Shown here piece after piece: positions 25,733-34,223 of a DNA stretch of 64,000 nucleotides. The notes beneath the pieces were generated by a model, which saw nothing but the letters and a program-made list of their open reading frames with translations, was not told the origin of the DNA and made no database searches. The position numbers and the translations under genes are program-made. Position 1 is the stretch's first letter, and every line of letters starts with the position of its first letter. The stretch is taken from positions 19,564 to 83,563 of the forward strand of contig JACDEI010000018.1 of the NCBI GenBank assembly GCA_013816485.1, written 5' to 3'. The DNA is from Planctomycetota bacterium (GTDB lineage Bacteria > Planctomycetota > UBA11346).

Positions 25733-27045
25733 ACGGTTCCCCAGGTCGGCGCGGCTTCACCCTCATCGAGATCATGGTCTCGTTGATGATCTTCGTGGTC
25801 GTCAGCGGCGCGATGGTCGGCATCATGCTGATGAGCAGCGAACTGTTCCGGCGTGGGGAGTTCAGCCGTGCTGCCAACGATGAAGTGGTGGCGGTGCTCG
25901 GTGCCGTGAGCGACGATCTCAACCACCTCGTTCCGGAAACCGGCGATGGCTGGTTCTTTGCCGGCGTCCCGTCCGCCAGCGGCAACACCCTGGTGGCGTA
26001 TGCCACCGCCGGACAGAACCCCGATGGCATCGGTGCCCGCGGTCAGAACTCCCGCTCGCTGGTGGGCACCTGGGTGGAGGAACCCACCGGTCAGGAGCCA
26101 CGCCTGCGCCGCATCGTGCTTGATGACTCGCGTGATGTGCTCGACTTCATCTCGTCACTGGTGATCAGCAGCGGGGTCGGCGGACAGATCGTGACCGGAT
26201 TCGACAACCTCGCCGCCGAAGGGTACGATAGCGACGGCAACAGCACGGGCCAACTCGCCGGCTGCCGCCCAGGTCCGCCGCGGAATACCGACTGGTTCGG
26301 GCGCATCATCATGCGGGCGTTGGCCAATCAGCCGAGCGTGGCCGACATCGCCTTCACCGGGCGTTACAACTGGCGGGTGCCCACCGGCACTGGTGGCGGT
26401 TCGAACAACAGCGGCGGCACCGCAGACCTGAGCGTGGTGATTCCCAGTTCGGTACTGACCCAAGGCTGCCTGCATTTCAGCGCCTGGCTGGCGCTCAACG
26501 ACATCCCAGGGATGCAACGGCCCAAAACCCTGGACGAGCGCCAGCAACCTGATTGGGAACAGCTCGATGCCAATGGCGGCACCCGCCTGGGTCCGTGGGG
26601 ACCGGCGATCAACAACGGCTCCGATGGCGCCGAGGTCTACGACACCAGACCGCAAGGCTGGATCCCACCGACGGCCAACGTCGCCCGGGCGATTCCCAAG
26701 CCGCCCTTCCCCTCGGCCATCCGCCTGTCCTTCGTGCTCACCGGGGGCGGACGTTTCTCGCCTCGCGGAACCTTGCAGAGCGATCTCGAGAACTCGGCCC
26801 AGGCCGGGGACCTGCGTTACACCGGCATCACCGGGCTGCCGTCGCTCCCTGGGTCAATGGTGCGCGTCGGTGACGAGTGGATCGCCTACCAACGGAATGC
26901 CGGTGGACGTCTGTATTTCGAAACCCACAGCCCGGAGCTTGGCCCCGGACGCGGAGCGCGCCGCAGCCGCGTGGCCGCGCACGCACGCGGAGCCACTCTC
27001 CGCGTCGGTCAGAGCTACAGCCTAGTGCGAGCCATCCCGCGCTGA
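25729..27045 (+). CDS. GspJ/PilW-like pseudopilin
   Basis: 438 residues; the ATG overlaps the previous stop (ATGA). Leader MNGSPGRRG, then FTLIEIMVSLMIFVVVSGAM with Phe+1 and Glu+5. The next helix has the acidic/hydrophobic pattern of GspJ/PilW (FSRAANDEVVAVLGAVSDDL). GspJ is about 200 residues, so this is double length. Near the C-terminus is one more copy of the module seen in the giant protein (VGDEWIAYQR, then GRGARRSRVAAHARG), suggesting the two associate or shared an ancestor. Last gene of the pseudopilin operon; no gspD, E or F is in the window, though a PilC-like gene lies at 32664. Confidence 0.78.
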   Translation: MNGSPGRRGFTLIEIMVSLMIFVVVSGAMVGIMLMSSELFRRGEFSRAANDEVVAVLGAVSDDLNHLVPETGDGWFFAGVPSASGNTLVAYATAGQNPDGIGARGQNSRSLVGTWVEEPTGQEPRLRRIVLDDSRDVLDFISSLVISSGVGGQIVTGFDNLAAEGYDSDGNSTGQLAGCRPGPPRNTDWFGRIIMRALANQPSVADIAFTGRYNWRVPTGTGGGSNNSGGTADLSVVIPSSVLTQGCLHFSAWLALNDIPGMQRPKTLDERQQPDWEQLDANGGTRLGPWGPAINNGSDGAEVYDTRPQGWIPPTANVARAIPKPPFPSAIRLSFVLTGGGRFSPRGTLQSDLENSAQAGDLRYTGITGLPSLPGSMVRVGDEWIAYQRNAGGRLYFETHSPELGPGRGARRSRVAAHARGATLRVGQSYSLVRAIPR

Positions 27046-27112
27046 AAGCCGGTGCGACGGTTCCTGAATCCACTTGTCGCCAACGCGACCGGCGCAAGGC
27101 TGCCGCCCCCAT

Positions 27113-28102
27113 ATGGACGGTATCCTCGACTTCCTCGACTTCGATCGCTTCCACGTCAGCGACCTGCTGGTCATCGCCACGCTCATCGTGCTCGAAGGTT
27201 TGTTGTCATGCGACAACGCCGTCGCGTTGGCGATGCTGGTGCGCAAACTGCCGAAGGAACAGCAGGGCCGTGCACTGCGGTACGGCATCATCGGGGCCTA
27301 CACCTTCCTCTTCATCGCCCTGTGCTTGGCGACCTGGATCATCAGCCAATGGTATCTGAAAGTCCTCGGCGGCCTGTACCTGCTGTGGATCGCCGGCAAC
27401 CATTTCATGAAAGCGCATCAGAACCCACTCGAACCGGATGATCAGCCGAAGAAACTGTGGCGCATACCCGGGCTGTCGGTGTTCTGGAGCACGGTGGTGA
27501 TGGTCGAGTGCACCGACATCGCGTTCTCGGTCGACTCGATCGCCGCGGCGGTGGCGCTGTCCGACAAGTTCTACGTCCTGCTGATCGCCGGCTTCGTCTA
27601 CATCCTGGTGATGCGGTTCGCCGCGCAGGGTTTCATCGTTCTGCTGCGCAAGTTCCCACACCTCGAGACCGCCGCGTTCCTCGCGGTGGCGACCATCGGC
27701 CTCAAACTGGCACTGGAGCTGCCCGGTGACGTCATCGGACGCACCCAGCCGTTGGCCAAGGAGGTGAACTACACCACCTCCGCCGAATACATCAAAGCCG
27801 TGCATGAACATCACCCACCGGTGGTGTCCATCCCGTTCGTCATTGAGGTCTACAGCCACTCGGTCGGTGAACCCGAAGAGCCGCGTTTCGCCGGCAACGA
27901 GAAGGACTACCGCGAGGCACGCAGCTACTGGAACCTGCACGGTCGTCCGTTGCTGCACATCGACCACACCGCCTCGTCGGTGCTGATCCTGCTGATCTTC
28001 GCCATGGGTTTCATCAAGCGCGCACGGCCAGAGGATCTGGCGAAACATGCGGAGTCAGAAACGGCAAAGGACCCAGACGACAAGGTTCCGCCCACGGGCT
28101 GA
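27113..28102 (+). CDS. TerC family integral membrane protein
   Basis: 329 residues from the ATG at 27113. About seven to nine hydrophobic helices carry the two signature acidic motifs of TerC: EGLLSCDNAVALAMLVR in the second helix and VECTDIAFSVDSIAAA in the fourth or fifth. A hydrophilic loop of about 80 residues before the last helix (about 225-300) is an insertion relative to short TerC proteins. Family members are linked to tellurite resistance and, more generally, to Mn or other metal export near the Sec machinery. It stands alone and ends at a strong hairpin terminator. Confidence 0.85.
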   Translation: MDGILDFLDFDRFHVSDLLVIATLIVLEGLLSCDNAVALAMLVRKLPKEQQGRALRYGIIGAYTFLFIALCLATWIISQWYLKVLGGLYLLWIAGNHFMKAHQNPLEPDDQPKKLWRIPGLSVFWSTVVMVECTDIAFSVDSIAAAVALSDKFYVLLIAGFVYILVMRFAAQGFIVLLRKFPHLETAAFLAVATIGLKLALELPGDVIGRTQPLAKEVNYTTSAEYIKAVHEHHPPVVSIPFVIEVYSHSVGEPEEPRFAGNEKDYREARSYWNLHGRPLLHIDHTASSVLILLIFAMGFIKRARPEDLAKHAESETAKDPDDKVPPTG

Positions 28103-28144
28103 GCAGATCGCGCGCTCCAATACCAACAACCAACAGCCAACAAC

Positions 28145-28172
28145 AAACCCCCTGGCATGCGCCAGGGGGTTT
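28145..28172. terminator. Bidirectional intrinsic terminator between terC and sodB
   Basis: A perfect 12-bp stem (28145-28156 with 28161-28172) and a 4-base loop, with A-run and T-run at the stem base (AAACCCCCTGGC / GCCAGGGGGTTT). It lies between convergent genes and can serve both. Confidence 0.88.
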
Positions 28173-28201
28173 GCGTTTCGCGGTTCAGGAACCGACAGCG
28201 A

Positions 28202-28792
28202 TCACTTGGCCTTGGCGAAGTTCGCCGCAGCGAAGTCCCAGTTCACCAGGTTGGTGAGGAAGACCTCGACGTACTTCGGGCGCAGGTTCTTGTAGGTCGG
28301 GTAGTAGGCGTGCTCCCACACATCGCAGGTGATGAGCGCGGTCTGCTTGTACTTCATCGGCAGGTCGGCGTTCGAGGTCTTGGTGACCTTGAGCTTGCCG
28401 CCGTCGACCACCAGCCAGCCCCAGCCGGAACCGAATTGGCTGACGCAGGCGGCGGTGAACTCCTCCTTGAACTTGGCGAAGGAACCGAAGTCGCGGGTGA
28501 TCGCTTCAGCCAACGCGCCGGTCGGCTCGCCGCCGCCCTTGGGCTTCATGCTGTGCCAGTAGAAGGTGTGGATCCAGATCTGCGCGGCGTTGTTAAACAC
28601 CGGGCCATCGCTGGACATGATGATCTCTTCCAGGCTCTTCGCGCCGTCGACCTTTTTCTCATCGGCGAACTTGTTGAGATTGACCACGTAGGCGTTGTGG
28701 TGTTTGCCGTGGTGCAGTTCGAGGTTCTCTTTGGTCAGGTGCGGTTCGAGCGCGGCGACGTCATAGGGCAACGGGGGTAGGGTGAAGGCCAT
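28202..28792 (-). CDS. sodB: Superoxide dismutase (Fe/Mn family, Fe-type features)
   Basis: 196 residues, normal length. It has the start MAFTLPPLPYDVAALEPHL, the first ligand His in LELHHGKHHNAYV, the second in AAQIWIHTFYWH, and the Asp/His pair in DVWEHAYYPTYKN. The AAQIW..HTFYW and FGSGWGWLV segments favour the Fe-type subgroup, but the metal cannot be fixed from sequence. Cytoplasmic: no signal peptide. AAGGAA precedes the ATG. Monocistronic, convergent with terC and divergent from the XRE-cupin gene. Confidence 0.93.
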   Translation of the reverse strand: MAFTLPPLPYDVAALEPHLTKENLELHHGKHHNAYVVNLNKFADEKKVDGAKSLEEIIMSSDGPVFNNAAQIWIHTFYWHSMKPKGGGEPTGALAEAITRDFGSFAKFKEEFTAACVSQFGSGWGWLVVDGGKLKVTKTSNADLPMKYKQTALITCDVWEHAYYPTYKNLRPKYVEVFLTNLVNWDFAAANFAKAK

Positions 28793-28922
28793 GGGATGTT
28801 CCTTGGGCAGAATGGGCCACAGCAGGACGCTGCAGCGGGTGAGGTGCGGCGATCCTAGTCAGCCGGCCCCACCCCGCGCAAGCCGGACAAGCTGGAATCC
28901 TGGGCTGTCGTGCTGGCATCCT

Positions 28923-28945
28923 GGAATTATTCCGAAGAATTGTCC
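28923..28945. promoter_or_regulatory. AT-rich palindrome, candidate operator upstream of XRE-cupin gene
   Basis: GGAATTATTCC is a perfect 11-base palindrome (28923-28933), followed directly by GAAGAATTGTCC, which partly mirrors it. It is markedly AT-rich against a GC-rich background and lies 17-39 bases upstream of the regulator's ATG, between two divergent genes. Autoregulation is inference. Confidence 0.45.
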
Positions 28946-28961
28946 GACGGAGTGACCCACC

Positions 28962-29510
28962 ATGGATGCCCTCGCCCCCAACCTCCGCCGTCTGCGCAAA
29001 CAGGCGAAGCTGACCCAGGCCGACCTCGCTGAACAATCCGGTCTGCCGCGCGCCTCTCTCGCCGCAATGGAGCAGGACGGTGCGAACCCAGGAGTGCAGA
29101 GTGTGCTGGCGGTGGCCAAGGCGTTGCACGTCAGCCTCGATGAACTGCTGGTGCTGCCGCCGGAACACCGTCACTACAAGGTCATGCCGAAGGAGCAGCA
29201 GGAATACCGTGCGGACCACGGGCGTTTCGCCGCGCGACTGGTGTCACCGATCGCGTCCAGGGGCGTCGAGATCAACCACGTCACGCTCCAGCCGGAGTGC
29301 CACAGCGTCGGTCGACCACACCCGCTCGGCGCGCAGGAGTTCTTCTACTGTTTGAGCGGCCGGGCGCTGCTGCACATCGAAGACGAACAGGTCGAGGTCC
29401 CCGCCGGCGCGCTGGTGCAGTTCCCTGGGCATCGCCGCCACGTGTACATCAACCCTGATCGGACCACGACCACCACCGCGGTTTCAGTGGTGGTGTTCCG
29501 CATGGGGTGA
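28962..29510 (+). CDS. XRE-family regulator with C-terminal cupin domain
   Basis: 182 residues. Residues 1-65 are a helix-turn-helix of the XRE/Cro type (LRRLRKQAKLTQADLAEQSG, then LAAMEQDGANPGVQSVLAVA). Residues 95-182 are a cupin_2 barrel (PLGAQEFFYCLSGRALLHIE, then QVEVPAGALVQFPGHRRHVY). This architecture is common in regulators of small-molecule catabolism, polyamine and stress genes, where the cupin senses an effector. GGAG lies nine bases upstream of the ATG. It is divergent from sodB; control of sodB is possible but only suggested by position. Confidence 0.85.
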   Translation: MDALAPNLRRLRKQAKLTQADLAEQSGLPRASLAAMEQDGANPGVQSVLAVAKALHVSLDELLVLPPEHRHYKVMPKEQQEYRADHGRFAARLVSPIASRGVEINHVTLQPECHSVGRPHPLGAQEFFYCLSGRALLHIEDEQVEVPAGALVQFPGHRRHVYINPDRTTTTTAVSVVVFRMG

Positions 29511-29703
29511 GGGATTGCGCCTGGGTACGAAAAGTACGAGGGGTACGAGGGGTACGAAAGGTCCGGAGATGGCGCCGATTTCAGGAATCATCGTACCAGT
29601 GCTCTGTGATCAGGACCCTTCGTACCCGTCGTACCCGTCGTACTCTTCGGGCGTACCTCCCCTCCCCTTGGCATCCCTGGTCGACTCCCCACGATCCGCG
29701 CCC
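29511..29703. repeat. Nonamer array hairpin (GGTACGAGG-type) upstream of dcd
   Basis: Left arm 29523-29564: four to five imperfect GGTACGAGG-type units. Right arm 29613-29657: the complementary CGTACCC-type units. The spacer is about 48 bases. The same 9-base unit family builds the larger hairpin at 57760-57935. The dcd start codon is 47 bases past the right arm. No gene in the gap. Confidence 0.8.
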
Positions 29704-30819
29704 ATGCCCACCGCTGCGCCTCGTTCCATTACCGGCACCCTAGAAGTCGATGGTCTCACCGCCCTGGTGGACGCCGGCCATATCGCTGCGGTCGGTGGCA
29801 TCAAAGCCGATCAGATCCAGCCAGCGAGCCTCGACCTGACGCTCGATGTTGAAGCCTACCGTATGCCCGGTTCGATCCTGCCGCGGCCCGGTGAGTCGGT
29901 GCGCGAACTAGTGCGCACCCTCGCGTTGGAGAAGATCAACCTCAGCACGCCGGTGTGCCTGGGACGCGATCAGGTCTACCTCGTGTTGTTGCGCGAACGC
30001 CTCAACCTGCCAGCCGGCATCGAGGCCTATGCCAACGGCAAGAGCAGCACCGGGCGTGTCGACCTCGCCACGCGCGTGCTCGCCGATGGTAGCCCCCGCT
30101 ACGACCGCGTGCCGGTCGGCTACCAGGGCGAACTGTGGCTCGAACTGATCCCGCGCAGCTTCAACGTTGTGGCGCAGGCTGGCGTCAGCCTCAACCAAGC
30201 AATCTTCTTCGCCGACCGTCACGTGCTGACGCAGAGCGAACTGGCCGACCGTCATCGGCACCAGCCGCTGCTGTGGGAGCCGGATGGGAAAGCCTCGCCG
30301 TTATCGTCACTCTTCGATGGCCGTCTGGTGATGACCGCAGACCTCGACCGTCCGGTGGTCGGCTTCGTCGCCAAGCGCACCCACCATCCGCTGGTGCTGA
30401 CGAAACTCGCCGGCCACGACCCGAATCACTTCTTTGCGCCACTCCACCAACCGGATTCGGGTTTCCTGTGCCTGGAGCAGGACCACTTCTACATCCTCGC
30501 CACCCGCGAACGCGTGGTGGTGCCCGCGGATCTCGCCTGCGAGATGGTTCCGTTCGATCCCACCGCTGGCGAATTCCGTGCGCACTATGCCGGCTTCTTC
30601 GATCCGGGTTGGGGCGTGTTCGGTGCCGACCATCGCGGTGCACCGGCTGTGCTGGAGGTGCGTCCGCACCAGGACGACCTCATCCTGCGGCACGGCCAGC
30701 CGATCTGCGCCATGGCCTACGAAACGCTGGTGAAACCCTGCGCCCGCCTCTATGGCGCCTGCGGCAACAACTATGCCACCCAGGAAGGGCCGCGGCTGTC
30801 AAAGCACTTCAGCGGTTGA
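29704..30819 (+). CDS. dcd: 2'-deoxycytidine 5'-triphosphate deaminase, long (two-domain) form
   Basis: 371 residues from the ATG at 29704, the first with a family-like N-terminus; the frame is open 63 codons upstream across repeats. Classical Dcd is about 190 residues; this is the long form, two Dcd/dUTPase-like halves in tandem. Half one: IKADQIQPASLDLTLD, LGRDQVYLVLLRERLNLP, YANGKSSTGRVDLATRV, then YQGELWLELIPRSF. Half two: LCLEQDHFYILATRERVVVP, then RAHYAGFFDPGWGVFG. The KSST and FDPGWG motifs are family signatures. It would deaminate dCTP to dUTP in the thymidylate pathway. Convergent with the kinase gene, whose stop is 4 bases away. Confidence 0.85.
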   Translation: MPTAAPRSITGTLEVDGLTALVDAGHIAAVGGIKADQIQPASLDLTLDVEAYRMPGSILPRPGESVRELVRTLALEKINLSTPVCLGRDQVYLVLLRERLNLPAGIEAYANGKSSTGRVDLATRVLADGSPRYDRVPVGYQGELWLELIPRSFNVVAQAGVSLNQAIFFADRHVLTQSELADRHRHQPLLWEPDGKASPLSSLFDGRLVMTADLDRPVVGFVAKRTHHPLVLTKLAGHDPNHFFAPLHQPDSGFLCLEQDHFYILATRERVVVPADLACEMVPFDPTAGEFRAHYAGFFDPGWGVFGADHRGAPAVLEVRPHQDDLILRHGQPICAMAYETLVKPCARLYGACGNNYATQEGPRLSKHFSG

Positions 30820-30823
30820 GCCG

Positions 30824-32557
30824 TCAACCGCCACCAAGTGCGCGTTTGAACACCCGGGTGTGCGAATGGGTCGGCAGCAGGATGGTCACCGTGGTGCCGA
30901 CACCGACCTCGCTGGTGAGCGACAGCAATCCTTCGTGTTCACGCACGATGCGCTGGACCAAGCTGAGTCCGAGGCCGGTGCCCTGCGCCTTGGTGCTGAA
31001 GAACGGGGTGAATATCCGCTCGCGTTGCTCCACCGGAATGCCACAGCCGTTGTCGCTGACCGCGATCTCCACACTGGGCATCCCCAGGGCACATTCGCGA
31101 TCCATCCCGCGTACCCGCACCGCCAGTTTCGGACAGGTGATCGGACGCATCGCATCGAGAGCATTGTTGATCAGGTTGCTGAGCACCTGACGCAGTTGCC
31201 CACCATCGGCGAGGATGCTGCCGCACCCGTCCTCGCAGATGAACGTGGCTTCGATGCCCTCCGGCAGATCGCGACGCTGCTTGGTCATGGTGCGCAGTTC
31301 ATCGATCACCGGCTCCAGGTCGGTCGGTGCACGATCGGGTGAACGCAGACGCGACAGTGCCAGGAAGTCCTCGACGATGCGCGCAAGTCGATCGGCTTCG
31401 GTGACCATGATGCCGGCGAGGCTCTCGGCATCGCCGTTCTTTGCCTCCCGCGCAATCTCGGCCAGTTCCTGGGCGCATCCGCGCAGGCTGGTCAGCGGAT
31501 TGCGCACCTCATGGGCGATGCCGGCGGCCATCTCGCCGAGAGCCGCCAAGTTTTCCGCGCGGTGCGCGCTGACTTCGAGCAGACGCAAGCGCGTCTCGTC
31601 GGCGATGATCAGTGTCCGGCCGATCCGTTGCTCGCGGCGATCGAGCAGTTCCGTTACACGCAGCACCAGTTGCAGCCCTTCGGCCGTGGTGAAACGCTCC
31701 AACGCCGGACAGCGGTCACCGATCAACAGACCCAACACCGGCGCCAGGGCGGGATCGGTCAGCAGTGCCGAGGAGGGAACCCCCTCCACCGGACCACGGA
31801 GCTTGAGCAGACGCATGGCCTCGGCGTTGGCATAGGCCACCGCACCCGTGCGATCGACCGCCAACACGCCTTCACCCAGACGGTCGAGCACCTCACCGGT
31901 GAAGATGCGCTGTTCACGTAGGCGCCGCGCCAACAACTGGCCGAGCAGATCGACCAGGAACAACGCACCGACCTGGGTGGCGAGCACCCCCAGGATGCGA
32001 TCAGTCTGGATCAGCGCCGGATTGAGGGTGAGGAATTCCCGTGGGAAAGGCGCCTGGCCAGCGAGGTACAGGCTGGCATTGACCGCGAGCACCAGACTGG
32101 CCAACGCCGGCAGGACGAACAACGCGACCCCAGGGAGGACCAGCGTGCCCACCAGCACCACGACGAACAGCAACACCACGCCAGGAGAAGACACCCCACC
32201 GCTGAAATGCAGGAGCAGACCGATCCACACCAGATCGAAGACCAGGTGCAGGGCGAGCTGCCAACGCCAACGTGCCATCCACACCGTGGCGAACAGCACC
32301 ACCGCCACCACGGTGGTCACCACCAGCAGGCTGCGCAGGTAAGTCGCCGCCGGCTCCACCAGTTCTGGCTTGCGGCCCTGGATGATGATCGCGAGCACGG
32401 CGAAGCCCATGGTGATGAGCAGCAACCGGACCAGGCCGACCTGACGCGCCTGCGTGCGGACATCCCCACGGCGTACAGCCGCGCTGCGCTCGCCGAACAG
32501 GGAGGATCGGCGACGTGACGGGTCCCCTAGATTGGGCAACTGGTCCATGTTCGCCAT
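30824..32557 (-). CDS. PilS-like membrane sensor histidine kinase
   Basis: 577 residues. About six membrane helices fill residues 45-205 (VGLVRLLLITMGFAVLAIII, LALHLVFDLVWIGLLLHF and others), then a PAS-like segment (LDRLGEGVLAVDRTGAVAYA), the dimerisation/phospho-acceptor box (AAGIAHEVRNPLTSLRG, His about 350), and an HATPase_c domain with N box (LINNALDAM), G1 (VSDNGCGIP) and G2 (GTGLGLSLV). The six-helix-PAS-HisKA plan is that of PilS/NtrB-type kinases, which usually pair with an NtrC-type activator; none is in the window. A start at 32548 is equally possible. PilC lies just upstream on the same strand, so a pilus link is plausible. Confidence 0.85.
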   Translation of the reverse strand: MANMDQLPNLGDPSRRRSSLFGERSAAVRRGDVRTQARQVGLVRLLLITMGFAVLAIIIQGRKPELVEPAATYLRSLLVVTTVVAVVLFATVWMARWRWQLALHLVFDLVWIGLLLHFSGGVSSPGVVLLFVVVLVGTLVLPGVALFVLPALASLVLAVNASLYLAGQAPFPREFLTLNPALIQTDRILGVLATQVGALFLVDLLGQLLARRLREQRIFTGEVLDRLGEGVLAVDRTGAVAYANAEAMRLLKLRGPVEGVPSSALLTDPALAPVLGLLIGDRCPALERFTTAEGLQLVLRVTELLDRREQRIGRTLIIADETRLRLLEVSAHRAENLAALGEMAAGIAHEVRNPLTSLRGCAQELAEIAREAKNGDAESLAGIMVTEADRLARIVEDFLALSRLRSPDRAPTDLEPVIDELRTMTKQRRDLPEGIEATFICEDGCGSILADGGQLRQVLSNLINNALDAMRPITCPKLAVRVRGMDRECALGMPSVEIAVSDNGCGIPVEQRERIFTPFFSTKAQGTGLGLSLVQRIVREHEGLLSLTSEVGVGTTVTILLPTHSHTRVFKRALGGG

Positions 32558-32602
32558 TCAATCCAGGGATCGCCGGGACGCCAACGACCACCGGTAACGA
32601 AA

Positions 32603-32630
32603 CCACCCCGACAGTGATCTGCCGGGGTGG
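32603..32630 (-). terminator. Hairpin terminator after pilC
   Basis: CCACCCCG (32603-32610) pairs with CGGGGTGG (32623-32630) around a 12-base loop. On the minus strand it follows the pilC stop by about 33 bases and is trailed by a short T-rich run, so it probably ends the pilC transcript before the kinase gene. Confidence 0.6.
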
Positions 32631-32663
32631 TCGAGTGGTGGAACCACGTTTTGCTCTCGTGGG

Positions 32664-33908
32664 TTACGAACCGCGCACAGCGCTCTGCAACTGGAGGATC
32701 GGGTAGAAGATTGCGAGCACGATGATGCCCACCACCGCGCCCATGATCATGAGCATGAACGGCTCGATCAGGCTGGTGAGCGCCTTGACCGTGGCATGCA
32801 CCTGCTCGTCATAGAAGTCGGAGATCTTCGCCAGCAGGGTTTCGAGCGCACCGGACTTCTCACCGATGCCGATCATCTTCACCACCATCGCCGGGAAGAC
32901 CCAGGAGGTCTGCAGGTGCGTGGTGATGCTCTCACCACGCCGCACGGTCTCCCGTGTCTCGGTCAGGGTCTCTTCGATCACGCGATTGCCGGCGGTGGAC
33001 GCCACGATCTCCAACGCACCGAGCAGTGGCACACCGGACGACAACAGCGTGCCGAAGGTGCGTGCGAAGCGGCTGATGGCGACCTTCTGGAACAGTGGAC
33101 CGAACACCGGCAGCTTCAACCAAACGGTATCACGGATCTTCTGGCCCTGGTAGGTACGCATCGCCAGTTTGTAGCCGATGACGGTGGCGATTATGATGCC
33201 GATCACCACCAGGATATTGTTGGTCAGCCAGTTCGACACCGCCAGCACGTATTGGGTGATCGCCGGCAGTTCGCCCTTCAAGGCGTCGAACATGGACTTG
33301 AACTTCGGCACCACGCCGACCAGCAGGTAGCCGGTGATGCCAAAGATCAGCACCAGCGAGATCACCGGATAGGTCATCGCCGACTTGATCTCGCGCTTGA
33401 GCGATTCGCTCGCTTCGAGGAACTCGGCCAAGCGGTTGAGGATGATGTCGAGCTGACCGGAAGCCTCACCGGCCTTCACCATGTTGATGTAGATCTCGGG
33501 GAAGATGCGCGGGAACTTGGTCATCGCCTCGCTGATCTCGGTACCGCCGCGCACAAAGTCGGCGCATTCCTGCAGACCCATGCCGAAACCCTTGTTCTCG
33601 TCGAGGGTCTGTTCGGCGAGGATCTCGAAGGATTCGAGCAGTGGGATACCGGCACCGATCATGGTCGCGAGCTGGCGGGTGAAGAGGCACAACTCGGCGG
33701 TGCTGGCCTTGCGCGACACCGAACCAGCGAACAGGGCGGTGTTCCAACCGCCCTTGGCGCCACCGACCTGGTCGAGTTTGACGATCGACAACTGCTGCTG
33801 ACGCAGGCGACCAGTGGCTTCGGCCTCGGTCTCGGCCTCGAGGTTGCCCTTCACTTCACGACCGGAGGCATCGCGCGCGAGGTATTGGAACTTGAGTTTG
33901 GTTGCCAC
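32664..33908 (-). CDS. pilC: PilC/GspF-family inner-membrane platform protein
   Basis: 414 residues from a GTG at 33908 preceded by GGGAGA; the frame is open further upstream but without a family-like sequence. The start KLKFQYLARDASGREVKGNL is the classic PilC/GspF opening. Two T2SSF domains follow: LCLFTRQLATMIGAGIPLLE (about 75) and ISRFARTFGTLLSSGVPLLG (about 275), each with a membrane helix, plus a final helix MLMIMGAVVGIIVLAIFYPI. It is the membrane scaffold that couples the assembly ATPase to pilin or pseudopilin polymerisation. It could serve the pseudopilins at 18239-27045, since no other platform gene is seen. Confidence 0.92.
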   Translation of the reverse strand: MATKLKFQYLARDASGREVKGNLEAETEAEATGRLRQQQLSIVKLDQVGGAKGGWNTALFAGSVSRKASTAELCLFTRQLATMIGAGIPLLESFEILAEQTLDENKGFGMGLQECADFVRGGTEISEAMTKFPRIFPEIYINMVKAGEASGQLDIILNRLAEFLEASESLKREIKSAMTYPVISLVLIFGITGYLLVGVVPKFKSMFDALKGELPAITQYVLAVSNWLTNNILVVIGIIIATVIGYKLAMRTYQGQKIRDTVWLKLPVFGPLFQKVAISRFARTFGTLLSSGVPLLGALEIVASTAGNRVIEETLTETRETVRRGESITTHLQTSWVFPAMVVKMIGIGEKSGALETLLAKISDFYDEQVHATVKALTSLIEPFMLMIMGAVVGIIVLAIFYPILQLQSAVRGS

Positions 33909-34223
33909 GTGTGGTCTCCCGATCCGGCGTGGGGCGGAGTATGGTCCGCCCGCGCAGGACATGCAAGACGATGGTCGAGCTCCGATGTGCATCAGACGTG
34001 ACGAAGAGCCACCCACCGGGCCATGGTGGCCGTAGCGACACCCGCCCGCGCCGGCCGGCACGCCGGCTGGACTCGCTCCGTGCACGAGTGCCAGCGTCCT
34101 GTGCCATTGCCGATGTGGGGACCAGAAATCGCTCCGGCAGCACGCCAATGCCCTCTATGCCCGCGCACTGCCACGGCCCAGAGGAGACATTGCGCCCTGG
34201 GACTGCCCGCCACACTGCCGCCC
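33909..34223. promoter_or_regulatory. Divergent intergenic region, no gene seen
   Basis: 315 bases between the divergent pilC and TPR-protein genes. I find no convincing gene, repeat array or hairpin terminator. Promoters for both genes should be here. Confidence 0.4.
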
